From an uncultured Oscillospiraceae bacterium (GTDB taxonomy: Bacteria; Bacillota; Clostridia; Oscillospirales; Oscillospiraceae), in assembly GCA_910577415.1 (NCBI GenBank), contig CAJTLK010000075.1, positions 388 to 9,121 on the forward strand: a stretch of DNA of 8,734 nucleotides. The letters run 5' to 3'. Positions 1 to 5,592 of the stretch are shown one piece after another. The notes beneath the pieces were generated by a model. That model did not search any database. It was not told the origin of the DNA and was given only the letters and a program-made list of their open reading frames with translations. A program made the position numbers and the translations under genes. Each line of letters starts with the position of its first letter. Within the stretch, counting starts at the first letter, position 1.

Positions 1-6
1 AGTTAT

Positions 7-35
7 ATTATACACCTAATTACGCTTGCGTTCAA
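7..35 (-). promoter_or_regulatory. Sigma-A type promoter reading out of the left edge
   Basis: On the minus strand TTGAAC (30-35) and a perfect TATAAT (7-12) are separated by exactly 17 bp. Transcription would start at about position 1 and go left, so its gene lies outside the window. It sits just downstream of the tRNA-operon terminator, which fits a new transcription unit starting here. No gene is visible to confirm it. Confidence 0.6.
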
Positions 36-55
36 TCAAAAGATATTTTAGATAG

Positions 56-80
56 AAAAAGGGGAGTCCCATAAGGACTC
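56..80 (-). terminator. Rho-independent terminator of the tRNA operon
   Basis: Read on the minus strand, GAGTCC (80-75) and GGACTC (69-64) form a 6-bp stem with a 5-nt loop. A CCC and a run of five T follow (60-56). It begins 6 nt after the CCA end of the tRNA-Pro gene, so it closes the leftward transcript that starts near 611. Confidence 0.75.
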
Positions 81-85
81 ACCTT

Positions 86-160
86 TGGTCCGAGTGACTG
101 GAGTCGAACCAGCCTCGACTTGGTCCCAAACCAAGTGCCTAACCGATAGGCTACGCCCGG
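86..160 (-). tRNA. tRNA-Pro, anticodon UGG
   Basis: The minus strand folds as a complete 75-nt tRNA with encoded CCA (88-86). D-stem is GCCT/AGGC. The anticodon stem is CTTGG/CCAAG with loop TTTGGGA, giving anticodon TGG (proline). The variable loop is TCGAG with a G at position 46, and the T-arm is GCTGG-TTCGACT-CCAGT. The acceptor stem pairs C1-G72 through G7-C66 except for a C6/A67 mismatch and one G-T wobble. Position 73 is A. It is the last and only fully canonical unit of a three-unit array in one transcript, followed at once by a terminator. G46 makes it a possible substrate of the TrmB encoded divergently at 728. Confidence 0.93.
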
Positions 161-269
161 ATATTCGGTTGATAGAGGGGGAGGAGAAGTGCTCTGTCTG
201 TGGGCGGCTATGTGGTCAAAGGGGAATTTGGAGCGGGGATTTGAAATTGAACTTTTCAATAAATGTTAC

Positions 270-362
270 TGGCCCAGCGGCTTCCGGGCTTGCGGGCCAA
301 AGAGGTTGGATGCCGCATCCATCCTCCCAAACCACCCGTGCTACCAACTGCACCACACCCGG
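270..362 (-). ncRNA. tRNA-Pro-like element with non-tRNA 3' half (copy A)
   Basis: Starting at 362 on the minus strand, bases 1-38 match tRNA-Pro register exactly: acceptor 5' strand CCGGGTG, D-arm GTGC-AGTTGGTA-GCAC, then loop TTTGGGA at 32-38. The five bases before the loop are GGTGG, and those after it (GGATG) cannot pair with them, so there is no anticodon stem. No T-arm (GGTTCRANTCC) follows. Bases 39-93 instead carry a 5-bp hairpin GGATG-CGG-CATCC, a CCAAC that could pair with GTTGG of the D-loop, and GCCCGG (74-79) that could close on CCGGGT (1-6). It ends in CCA by coincidence or design. It is co-transcribed with tRNA-Pro. It may be a decayed tRNA duplicate, or a tRNA-derived RNA kept for another role. 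An automatic caller may label it tRNA-Pro or a pseudo-tRNA. Confidence 0.5.
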
Positions 363-458
363 ATATTGAATTTTCCTGCTCTGCTGACTGTGGGCATCTA
401 TGTGGTCAAAGGGGAATTTGAAACAAAGATTTACAACGGGGAGTTTAGAATAAGCTAC

Positions 459-551
459 TGTCCCAGCGGCTTCCGGGCTTGCGGGTCAAAACAGTTGGAT
501 GTCACACCCATCTTCCCAAATGTGGCGCGGTACCAACTCCGCTATACCCGG
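459..551 (-). ncRNA. tRNA-Pro-like element with non-tRNA 3' half (copy B)
   Basis: Starting at 551 on the minus strand, this 93-nt element aligns with copy A without gaps (73 of 93 identical by my count). The first 38 bases keep the tRNA register: CCGGGTA, TA, D-arm GCGG-AGTTGGTA-CCGC, and loop TTTGGGA. The D-stem differs from copy A by paired changes that keep all four base pairs. The 5' anticodon strand is CCACA (GGTGG in copy A) with no complementary 3' strand next to the loop. Bases 39-93 match copy A at about 46 of 55 positions, more than the tRNA half does, and keep a 5-bp hairpin (GGGTG-TGA-CATCC). It ends ACA, not CCA. It is the first unit of the transcript, about 60 nt after the predicted start site. 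Confidence 0.5.
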
Positions 552-617
552 GGGTTCTTCTAATAGCGCGGAAAGGGCGAAGCCCGTCGCTTTACTTTGT
601 GAGGTGGCTCTGGAGTT

Positions 618-646
618 ATTATAAGATAAACTTCCGTCTATTGCAA
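618..646 (-). promoter_or_regulatory. Promoter of the tRNA-Pro transcription unit
   Basis: On the minus strand, TTGCAA (641-646) and a perfect TATAAT (618-623) are 17 bp apart. The predicted start is near 611, so a leader of about 60 nt precedes tRNA-like copy B. No other good promoter was found before the units at 362 and 160, so all three are probably made as one precursor ending at the 56-80 terminator. Confidence 0.75.
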
Positions 647-669
647 GATTTTCTTGGCTGTGGTATGCT
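641..669 (+). promoter_or_regulatory. Promoter of trmB (extended -10)
   Basis: On the plus strand, TTGCAA (641-646) is followed after 17 bp by TATGCT (664-669), with a TGG extended -10 at 661-663. TTGCAA is its own reverse complement, so this is the same hexamer that serves the leftward tRNA promoter. The start would be near 676, about 50 nt before the trmB ATG. Confidence 0.6.
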
Positions 670-727
670 TAAAAATAAGAAGGGGCATGAAAAGACCTGA
701 GAAAACCACAAAAGCGAGGGAACGTCT

Positions 728-1390
728 ATGCGGATGCGGAAAAAGCCCAACCTGATCCCACGGCTGGAGGCCTGCGGCGGATCGGTCATCACCGACGCCA
801 GGGAGCGCAAAGGCCGCTGGCGGGAGCTGATGCCGGAGGCGGAGGAGCTTCACCTGGAGCTGGGCTGCGGAAAGGGCCGTTTTACCGTGGGCACCGCCCA
901 GGCCCACCCGGAGACCCTTTTTATCGCCGTGGAGCGGGTGCCCGACGCCATGGTCATTGCTGCCGAGCGGGCCAGGGAGCTGGGGCTTACCAACGTCTTC
1001 TTTATCGACGCCGACGCCGCCGAGGTGCGGGAGTACTTTGCCCCCGGTGAGGTGGACCGTATCTACATCAACTTTTGTGACCCCTGGCCCGGCGCCCGGT
1101 ACGCCAAGCGGCGGCTGACCCACCCCGGCTTCCTTCTCCGCTACCGGGAGGTGCTGAGAGCGGGCGGGGAGATCCATTTCAAGACTGACAACCATGACCT
1201 GTTTGAATGGTCCCTGTTCCAGTTCCCCAAGGCGGGCTTTGTCCTCGGCCAGGTGACGCGGGACCTCCACGCCGGAGGCCCGGTAGGGGTCATGACCGAC
1301 TATGAGGAGAAGTTCTACCGGCTGGGTACCCCCATCAATCGCTGCGTAGGGACCATGGGGGAGCTTCCGGGACCTCTTCCCGCGGCGTAA
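728..1390 (+). CDS. trmB: tRNA (guanine-N7-)-methyltransferase
   Basis: A 220-aa cytoplasmic enzyme that uses S-adenosylmethionine to methylate G46 in the tRNA variable loop (m7G46). The family pattern is complete: N-terminal MRMRKKP as in Bacillus TrmB, SAM-binding ELGCGKG at 44-50, NFCDPWP at 115-121 followed by AKRRLTHPGF, IHFKTDN at 149-155, and TDYEEKF at 190-196. The usual DPWPKKR is DPWPGAR here, a mild oddity in the loop after the DPWP motif. GAGGG lies 7 nt before the ATG. It has its own promoter, divergent from a tRNA operon and sharing the -35 hexamer, so enzyme and tRNA may be expressed together. No strong terminator follows, so read-through into the small gene at 1557 is possible. 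Confidence 0.95.
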   Translation: MRMRKKPNLIPRLEACGGSVITDARERKGRWRELMPEAEELHLELGCGKGRFTVGTAQAHPETLFIAVERVPDAMVIAAERARELGLTNVFFIDADAAEVREYFAPGEVDRIYINFCDPWPGARYAKRRLTHPGFLLRYREVLRAGGEIHFKTDNHDLFEWSLFQFPKAGFVLGQVTRDLHAGGPVGVMTDYEEKFYRLGTPINRCVGTMGELPGPLPAA

Positions 1391-1556
1391 GGCGCCGGGA
1401 AGGGGCGGGCAGAAGGCTGAAAAGCCGCCCCAAAGCCTTGGCCCTGGCGGCGAGGCAAATATCGTCACCAATCTCCCCCCCTCGCATAAGATGAATTGGA
1501 AGCCGGCCAAGAGATAACTGCCGGACTTCACAATTCTCTTTGGGAGGTACTTCTAT
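1391..1556 (+). other. Intergenic leader between trmB and the small Cys/Gly gene
   Basis: GGGGCGG (1402-1408) can pair with CCGCCCC (1425-1431), with an alternative inner GGCT-GAAA-AGCC hairpin. No T-run follows, so it is not a convincing terminator. No -35/-10 pair of good quality was found for the gene at 1557, so it may use trmB read-through or an alternative sigma factor. Confidence 0.35.
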
Positions 1557-1715
1557 ATGGGGTGCTGCAATAATGGTTGTGGCGGCTGCGGTGGCGGCTG
1601 CTGCTGGATCATCCTGATCCTCATCATCCTGTGCTGCTGCTGCGGCGGTAGCTGGGGCGGTTGTGGCTGCGGCTGTGGCTGCAACAACTGCGGCTGCAAC
1701 AACGGCTGCTGCTAA
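1557..1715 (+). CDS. 52-aa Cys/Gly-rich small protein with hydrophobic core
   Basis: A short reading frame with a strong ribosome binding site (GGGAGG, 9 nt before the ATG), double stop TAA TAG, and a strong terminator just after. The product has 18 Cys and 16 Gly in 52 residues. Layout: Cys/Gly-rich N-terminus (1-16), hydrophobic WIILILIIL (17-25), CCCC (26-29), then CGCGCGC and CNNCGCNNGCC to the end. The hydrophobic stretch is short for a membrane helix but could anchor the protein. Paired cysteines suggest metal binding or disulfide cross-linking, for instance in a spore coat or envelope. The arrangement of a Gly-rich head and an Ile/Leu helix recalls the small YjcZ-type sporulation proteins, but I cannot assign it to that family. 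It is not in frame with any longer gene. Confidence 0.72.
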   Translation: MGCCNNGCGGCGGGCCWIILILIILCCCCGGSWGGCGCGCGCNNCGCNNGCC

Positions 1716-1727
1716 TAGCACATAGGC

Positions 1728-1768
1728 AAAAACCGGGCGGAGCCAGTTGGCTCCGCCCGGCGTTTTTT
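1728..1768. terminator. Strong bidirectional terminator between convergent genes
   Basis: A perfect 12-bp GC-rich stem (1733-1744 with 1749-1760) has the 4-nt loop AGTT. Six T follow on the plus strand (1763-1768). On the minus strand five T (1732-1728) directly follow the stem. It sits between the stop of the small Cys/Gly gene (1715) and the stop of the convergent membrane-protein gene (1774), so it can end both transcripts. Confidence 0.93.
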
Positions 1769-1773
1769 ATTCT

Positions 1774-3447
1774 TTATTTCTCCAGAGTGATGGAGTAGCC
1801 GGTCAGGATGGAGGGGGAAGCTGCGGCGGTGGGCGCGTACTCGATCTTGACCCGGTCACCCACGTCCATGATGACCACCAGGTTTTGATTGACGGCGGAG
1901 ATGGAGTAGAAGACCTCTTCGCCTCTGAGGCGGATGAAGTAGTAGGTGTTACCGTCCAGCACGGCGGAGCGTATCTCGTCGATGACGCCGGAGGTGGAGG
2001 TCTGGGGCAGGGCGTTGGGGAGGGTGATGCCCCGGTCTCCCAACAGCCGGACGTACTCAGCCTCGGCGGCGGTGACGGTGGCGCCGGTGGCCACCACGTC
2101 ATAGCGGGCCACGTTGACCATGGCATATGTCTTCACCAGGTTGGCCGCATCCTTCATGGGGATGAAATAGGTGGGTTCCCCGGAGATGTTGAGAAGGATG
2201 GGGAAGGTGGCGGTGTAGCCCAGGTCCTGGACCACGCCTTCGGCAGAGGCCTGGGCCGCCTCCTCGGTGGCGCCGGGGGCAGTGTAGAAATGGGTGTCCT
2301 TGGTCCGCAGGTTGCACAGCAGAAAGCCCAGGTTGGACTGGTCGGCGTTGGCCGAGGTGACGCCGGTATACATATACACGTCGTCGTTCATGGCGATATA
2401 GTTATAGCCCTGGGTAGTCTGGGTCACGTCCCGCTGGCCGAAGATGGAGTTGATAAAGCCGTTGATGAGGGCACCGTGATAGTCGTACTGCTCCATGACC
2501 AGGTCGGGGTCGTAAAGGTTATCCACCCAGGTGGGGACGTCGTCGGCGTCGCAGTAGGTACACTCGCCGCTGATGGCATCCAGCAGCACGGCGCCCTTGA
2601 TGTCGGTGCCGCCGAAAAGGCCGATGGTCTTCTCAATGCGGGGGGCGATCCAATAGGGCCGCCCGGTCTCGTCCACCTCAAACTCCGGCTCGGCAAACAT
2701 CATGGTGGGGTAGTTGAAGCGCAGGTGGCGCATCACGTTGCGGTTCAGAGGCTCGGAGAAGGAGTACTTCATGCCCTCGCTCAGCCGCTGGACGGAGGCT
2801 TTTTGGGTCACCATGTCCACCACCACATAGGCGGGCAGACCGCCGGAGCGGTTGGTAAACCACTTGATAAGGTCGGCGTAGCCGATGGGGGCTACCCGCA
2901 CCGGGCGGCCCTGGTAGTTGATCTGGGTGGAGTCGTTGGAGTACTCGAATTGGCTCACCATATCGCTGAGGGTGCCCATCTGCCGGTCCCCCAGGTATTC
3001 CGCGGAGAAGCGGTCCAGGGTGGGGATCTCCTCAAAGGAGATCTCAGCGATCTGAGCGGCGAAGTCCCCGGTCTGGGGCACCAGCAGCTCCCGGTATACC
3101 TTGGCCCGGAAGATGGGGGCGGAGAGCAGCTCGCCCACCACATACACCACCGCCAGGGCGATGAGCAGAATGAGGATAGGCAGGCACTGGCTCTTCATAA
3201 AAGCCAGGTATTCCCGAAAGCCGCCGCCCTGCTTGGCCTGGAACCCGGAAGTTACCAGGGCGGAGAGAACATAGACCACGCACAGCAGAAAGACAAAGCC
3301 ATAGAAGTCGGGGGAGTGGAGGTTGAGGGCGGGGAGGGTGACATAGAAGTAGGCAAGGCCAAAGAGCAGAGTCACCAGCAGGTTGATGACGATCTTTCCC
3401 AACCGGCTTTTTGGCATCCTGAAGCCCCGCTTTGTGTTGTTATCCAA
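1774..3447 (-). CDS. Membrane-anchored protein of unknown function, 557 aa
   Basis: I do not recognise this family. Three hydrophobic segments lie near the N-terminus (about residues 19-38, 48-68 and 88-107), preceded by a basic stretch (KSRLGK). The remaining 450 residues are soluble-looking and, by the positive-inside rule, probably outside the cell. This part has a CTYC pair near residue 296 and aromatic-rich acidic stretches (MNDDVYMYTGV) but no catalytic motif I can name. The start is taken as TTG at 3447 because AAAGGGAG stands 8 nt before it; the next ATG, at codon 11, has no such site. The promoter at 3480-3508 gives a leader of only about 25 nt. The gene is monocistronic, ending at the bidirectional terminator. 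It could be an envelope or secretion-associated factor, but this is not shown. Confidence 0.85.
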   Translation of the reverse strand: MDNNTKRGFRMPKSRLGKIVINLLVTLLFGLAYFYVTLPALNLHSPDFYGFVFLLCVVYVLSALVTSGFQAKQGGGFREYLAFMKSQCLPILILLIALAVVYVVGELLSAPIFRAKVYRELLVPQTGDFAAQIAEISFEEIPTLDRFSAEYLGDRQMGTLSDMVSQFEYSNDSTQINYQGRPVRVAPIGYADLIKWFTNRSGGLPAYVVVDMVTQKASVQRLSEGMKYSFSEPLNRNVMRHLRFNYPTMMFAEPEFEVDETGRPYWIAPRIEKTIGLFGGTDIKGAVLLDAISGECTYCDADDVPTWVDNLYDPDLVMEQYDYHGALINGFINSIFGQRDVTQTTQGYNYIAMNDDVYMYTGVTSANADQSNLGFLLCNLRTKDTHFYTAPGATEEAAQASAEGVVQDLGYTATFPILLNISGEPTYFIPMKDAANLVKTYAMVNVARYDVVATGATVTAAEAEYVRLLGDRGITLPNALPQTSTSGVIDEIRSAVLDGNTYYFIRLRGEEVFYSISAVNQNLVVIMDVGDRVKIEYAPTAAASPSILTGYSITLEK

Positions 3448-3479
3448 TCGGATCGCTCCCTTTGTAAGATAGTGGGACT

Positions 3480-3508
3480 ATTATAGCCCTATTTGCCCCG
3501 TTTTTCAA
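3480..3508 (-). promoter_or_regulatory. Sigma-A promoter of the 557-aa membrane protein gene
   Basis: On the minus strand, TTGAAA (3503-3508) and a perfect TATAAT (3480-3485) are exactly 17 bp apart. Transcription would start near 3473. It lies downstream of the uronate-operon terminator, so this gene is expressed independently of that operon. No operator-like inverted repeat was seen over it. Confidence 0.8.
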
Positions 3509-3551
3509 CCGAAGGGAGGGAGAGAACATGAACAGACTGTAAATTTTGGGC

Positions 3552-3616
3552 AAAAAAGCACCCCTTTGGGAGGACTTTCGCCGCAAGCGCGTCAAAAAGC
3601 CGACCCAAAGGGGCGC
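3552..3616 (-). terminator. Terminator of the uronate operon, long-loop hairpin
   Basis: Read on the minus strand, the arm at 3616-3604 (GCGCCCCTTTGGG) pairs with 3570-3558 (CCCAAAGGGGTGC) over 13 bp with one G-U wobble, then six T (3557-3552). It begins 17 nt after the HIT-gene stop. The loop is unusually long (33 nt, 3571-3603) and could hold a minor inner hairpin. Confidence 0.82.
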
Positions 3617-3633
3617 TTTATGAGCTGTGGAAT

Positions 3634-4053
3634 TTAGAGGCAGGACTTGATCTTCTCGATCATCTCGGCGTACTCGCCGTCGGAGAGGAAGACCTTTCCA
3701 GGGTTCATCTGGAACACGCCGCCCCACTCGTCGCCGTCCTTATATTTGGGCACGAGGTGGATATGCAGATGGCAGCCGGTGTCGCCATAAGCGCCGTAGT
3801 TGAGCTTGTCGGGGTGGAAGGCGGCGTGGATGGCCTTGGCCGCCCGGCAGACGTCGGCGAAGAAGGCGTCCCGGTCCGCGTCGGAGATGTCCACGATCTC
3901 GCTGACATGGTCCTTGTAGGCCACGATACAGCGTCCCGGCTTGCTCTGCTCTTTGAAGAGGATGAGCTGGCTCACGTCCAGGTCACAGATGGGGATGCCG
4001 TAGGCGGCGAGGACGTCGCCACCGGCGCAGTAGCCGCAATTGGGGTCTTTCAT
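3634..4053 (-). CDS. HIT family protein (histidine triad hydrolase/transferase)
   Basis: A 139-aa protein with the histidine triad signature HLHIHL (His95, His97, His99) after NYGAYGDTGC. It also has an N-terminal CGYC pair (Cys6, Cys9), as in HIT proteins that bind a structural zinc. The family hydrolyses or transfers nucleotide phosphoramidates and related nucleotidyl compounds through a His-nucleotide intermediate; the exact substrate cannot be told from sequence. AGGAG stands 9-10 nt before the ATG. It follows uxaB by 39 nt on the same strand, with no terminator between them, and is the last gene before the 3552-3616 terminator. It therefore seems to be co-transcribed with hexuronate catabolism genes, although its biochemical link to that pathway is unclear. 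Confidence 0.92.
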   Translation of the reverse strand: MKDPNCGYCAGGDVLAAYGIPICDLDVSQLILFKEQSKPGRCIVAYKDHVSEIVDISDADRDAFFADVCRAAKAIHAAFHPDKLNYGAYGDTGCHLHIHLVPKYKDGDEWGGVFQMNPGKVFLSDGEYAEMIEKIKSCL

Positions 4054-4092
4054 GCCCGTTCGCTCCTTTCAGTCGTTAGAAGATGGGGGAGC

Positions 4093-5586
4093 TTACAGAC
4101 AGGAGGCGTAAGCGGCCTTGGCGCCCTGCTCCCGGATGAGTTTCAGGTTCTTCACCGTGGCAAGTTCAAAGCCGGGGACCTTGGTGAGGTCCTGACCCCA
4201 CATCTGCTCGTTCTGCATAACGGCGTGGACCAGGTCCTCCACGCTGTCGTCCTTATGGGCGTAGTAGAATTCCAAGGCCCAGCCGTCGTCGGAGCAGACA
4301 TACTCGTTGCCCTTGGGCCGCTTGCACACCAGACCCTTGTCGGTGAGGGCCTGGATGTCGTTGGAGAAGAAGGCGATGTAGGCGGCAAAGGACATGGTGA
4401 GACAGGCGGGCAGAGACCCGGTCTTCTCCACGTAGTCCAGGAAGGAGGGCATGTTTCTGGCCCGCCACTTGGAGGTGGAGTTGAGAGAAATGCTCATCAG
4501 CTCATGGTTGACGAAGGGGTTGTTGAACCGATCCTGGACGGCGCTGGCGAAGTCCTCCAAGTCCTTTTTGTCCAGAGGCAGGGTGGGGATGATCTCCTCG
4601 TGGAGCATCTTGTTCATAAAGCCCCGGACGTCGTCGTCCTCCATGCACTCCCGGACGATGTCAAAGCCCGCCAGGTAAGCGCCCAGGACGAAGCCGGTGT
4701 GGGCGCCGTTGAGGATGCGGACCTTCCGCTTTTTGTAGGGGGTCACGTCGGGCACCACAGGGCAGTTGAGGCCAGCCTTCTTAAAGGGCAGCTTCTCCTC
4801 CAGCCATGCGGGACCCTCGATGTTCCACACGCCGAAGACCTCGCCCACGTCGGTGAGGGGATCGGTGTAGCCATTTTGCTCGTCCAGGCGCTTGACCTCC
4901 TCCGGGTCGCGGATACGCCCGGGGACGATGCGGTCCACCAGGGTGGAACAGAAGAGGCAGTCGTCGTTGACGTACTTCTTGAACCCATCTTCCAGCTTCC
5001 ACTGGTCGATGTACTGGTTGACGCACTTGAGAAGCTCCTTGCCGTTGTTGTCGATCAGCTCACAGGAGAGGATGACAAGGCCGCTCTTGCCCGCCTTCCA
5101 GCGGGTATAGAGCACTTGGGTCAGCTTGCCGGGGAAGGAGGAGGCGGGGCGGTCACCCAGCTGGCAGGCCGGGTCGTAGACGATGCCCGCCTCGGTGGTG
5201 TTGGAGACCACGTACTCCAGATCGTCGGAGACCGCCACCTCCATCATGGCGTCGAAATCGGCGCTCTCGTAGGGGTTGAGGCAACGGGAGACCGAGGAGA
5301 TGACCCGCTTGCGGTCCACCTTCTCACCGTTTTCCCGGCCCCGGAGGTAGAGGGTATAAAGGCCCTCCTGCTGGTTGATGAGACCGGCCAAGCCGCCGCC
5401 GATGGGCTGCACCAGAACGCACTTGCCGTTCCAGCCGGCCTTCTCGTTGGACATGTCGAACCAATAGTCCACAAAGGCCCGGAGGAAGTTGCCCTCGCCA
5501 AACTGAAGCACCTTCTCGGGGGCCTTCTCCAGAATATAGCCGGAGTAGCCCACGTCTTTGAGGACTTTGTAACAAAGCTGATCCAT
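4093..5586 (-). CDS. uxaB: Tagaturonate reductase (altronate oxidoreductase)
   Basis: A 497-aa NAD-dependent enzyme that interconverts D-tagaturonate and D-altronate, the second step of galacturonate breakdown. It belongs to the long-chain mannitol dehydrogenase family. Features shared with E. coli UxaB include QFGEGNFLRAFVD (28-40, nucleotide-binding side), SNTTEAGI (128-135), CELIDNNG (175-182), FCSTLVDRIV (212-221), the catalytic region KKRKVRILNGAHT (285-297), and EEIIP with FASAVQDRFNNP further on. Length is normal for the family. These motifs favour UxaB over the fructuronate reductase UxuB. The start is ATG at 5586, only 6 nt after the transporter stop. Its AAAGGAG lies inside the last codons of that gene, so translation is probably coupled. 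Confidence 0.93.
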   Translation of the reverse strand: MDQLCYKVLKDVGYSGYILEKAPEKVLQFGEGNFLRAFVDYWFDMSNEKAGWNGKCVLVQPIGGGLAGLINQQEGLYTLYLRGRENGEKVDRKRVISSVSRCLNPYESADFDAMMEVAVSDDLEYVVSNTTEAGIVYDPACQLGDRPASSFPGKLTQVLYTRWKAGKSGLVILSCELIDNNGKELLKCVNQYIDQWKLEDGFKKYVNDDCLFCSTLVDRIVPGRIRDPEEVKRLDEQNGYTDPLTDVGEVFGVWNIEGPAWLEEKLPFKKAGLNCPVVPDVTPYKKRKVRILNGAHTGFVLGAYLAGFDIVRECMEDDDVRGFMNKMLHEEIIPTLPLDKKDLEDFASAVQDRFNNPFVNHELMSISLNSTSKWRARNMPSFLDYVEKTGSLPACLTMSFAAYIAFFSNDIQALTDKGLVCKRPKGNEYVCSDDGWALEFYYAHKDDSVEDLVHAVMQNEQMWGQDLTKVPGFELATVKNLKLIREQGAKAAYASCL

Positions 5587-5592
5587 GTCGAT

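Larger units (their letters stand above)
199..551 (-). repeat. Imperfect tandem duplication, period about 190 bp
   Basis: The segment 199-362 (spacer plus tRNA-like copy A) is repeated at 389-551 (spacer plus copy B). The shared spacer core includes an exact 20-bp match, 211-230 with 401-420. The elements share CCCAGCGGCTTCCGGGCTTG and following bases at 273-296 and 462-485. The sequence around the tRNA-Pro 5' end (CCCGGATATT at 156-165) recurs at the copy A 5' end (358-367). The array therefore looks like three successive units, of which the leftmost carries the functional tRNA. Confidence 0.8.

Noticed and set aside
161..270. A separate 3' tRNA half that could complete copy A as a split or intron-bearing tRNA
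   Set aside because: I searched the downstream sequence for a T-arm preceded by a strand complementary to GGTGG. Only a TTCAAAT without a pairing 5' stem appears.
521..537. T-box-like TGGTACCGCG in tRNA-like copy B
   Set aside because: It is explained by the D-arm (GCGG-AGTTGGTA-CCGC). Copy A has GCAC with a matching change in place of CCGC, and no T-box stem I or aminoacyl-tRNA synthetase gene is present.
1402..1431. Terminator for trmB
   Set aside because: A GC-rich stem can form, but no T-run follows and alternative pairings compete. It was listed only as part of the intergenic leader.
1481..1492. CATAAGAT as a sporulation sigma factor -10 for the small Cys/Gly gene
   Set aside because: No matching -35 element was found at proper spacing, so the match is too short to claim.
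638..1531. A 297-codon minus-strand frame
   Set aside because: It is antisense to trmB, whose motifs are unmistakable, and it overlaps both promoters.
1747..3486. A 579-codon plus-strand frame, and similarly one at 6951-8219
   Set aside because: Both mirror well-supported minus-strand genes and show the same His/Gly/Val-rich antisense composition. The first would also begin inside the terminator loop.
3521..3537. A 4-codon plus-strand frame (MNRL) after GGGAGGGAGAG
   Set aside because: The purine run looks like a Shine-Dalgarno, but the frame is four codons long, no plus-strand promoter was seen, and it lies next to the minus-strand terminator.
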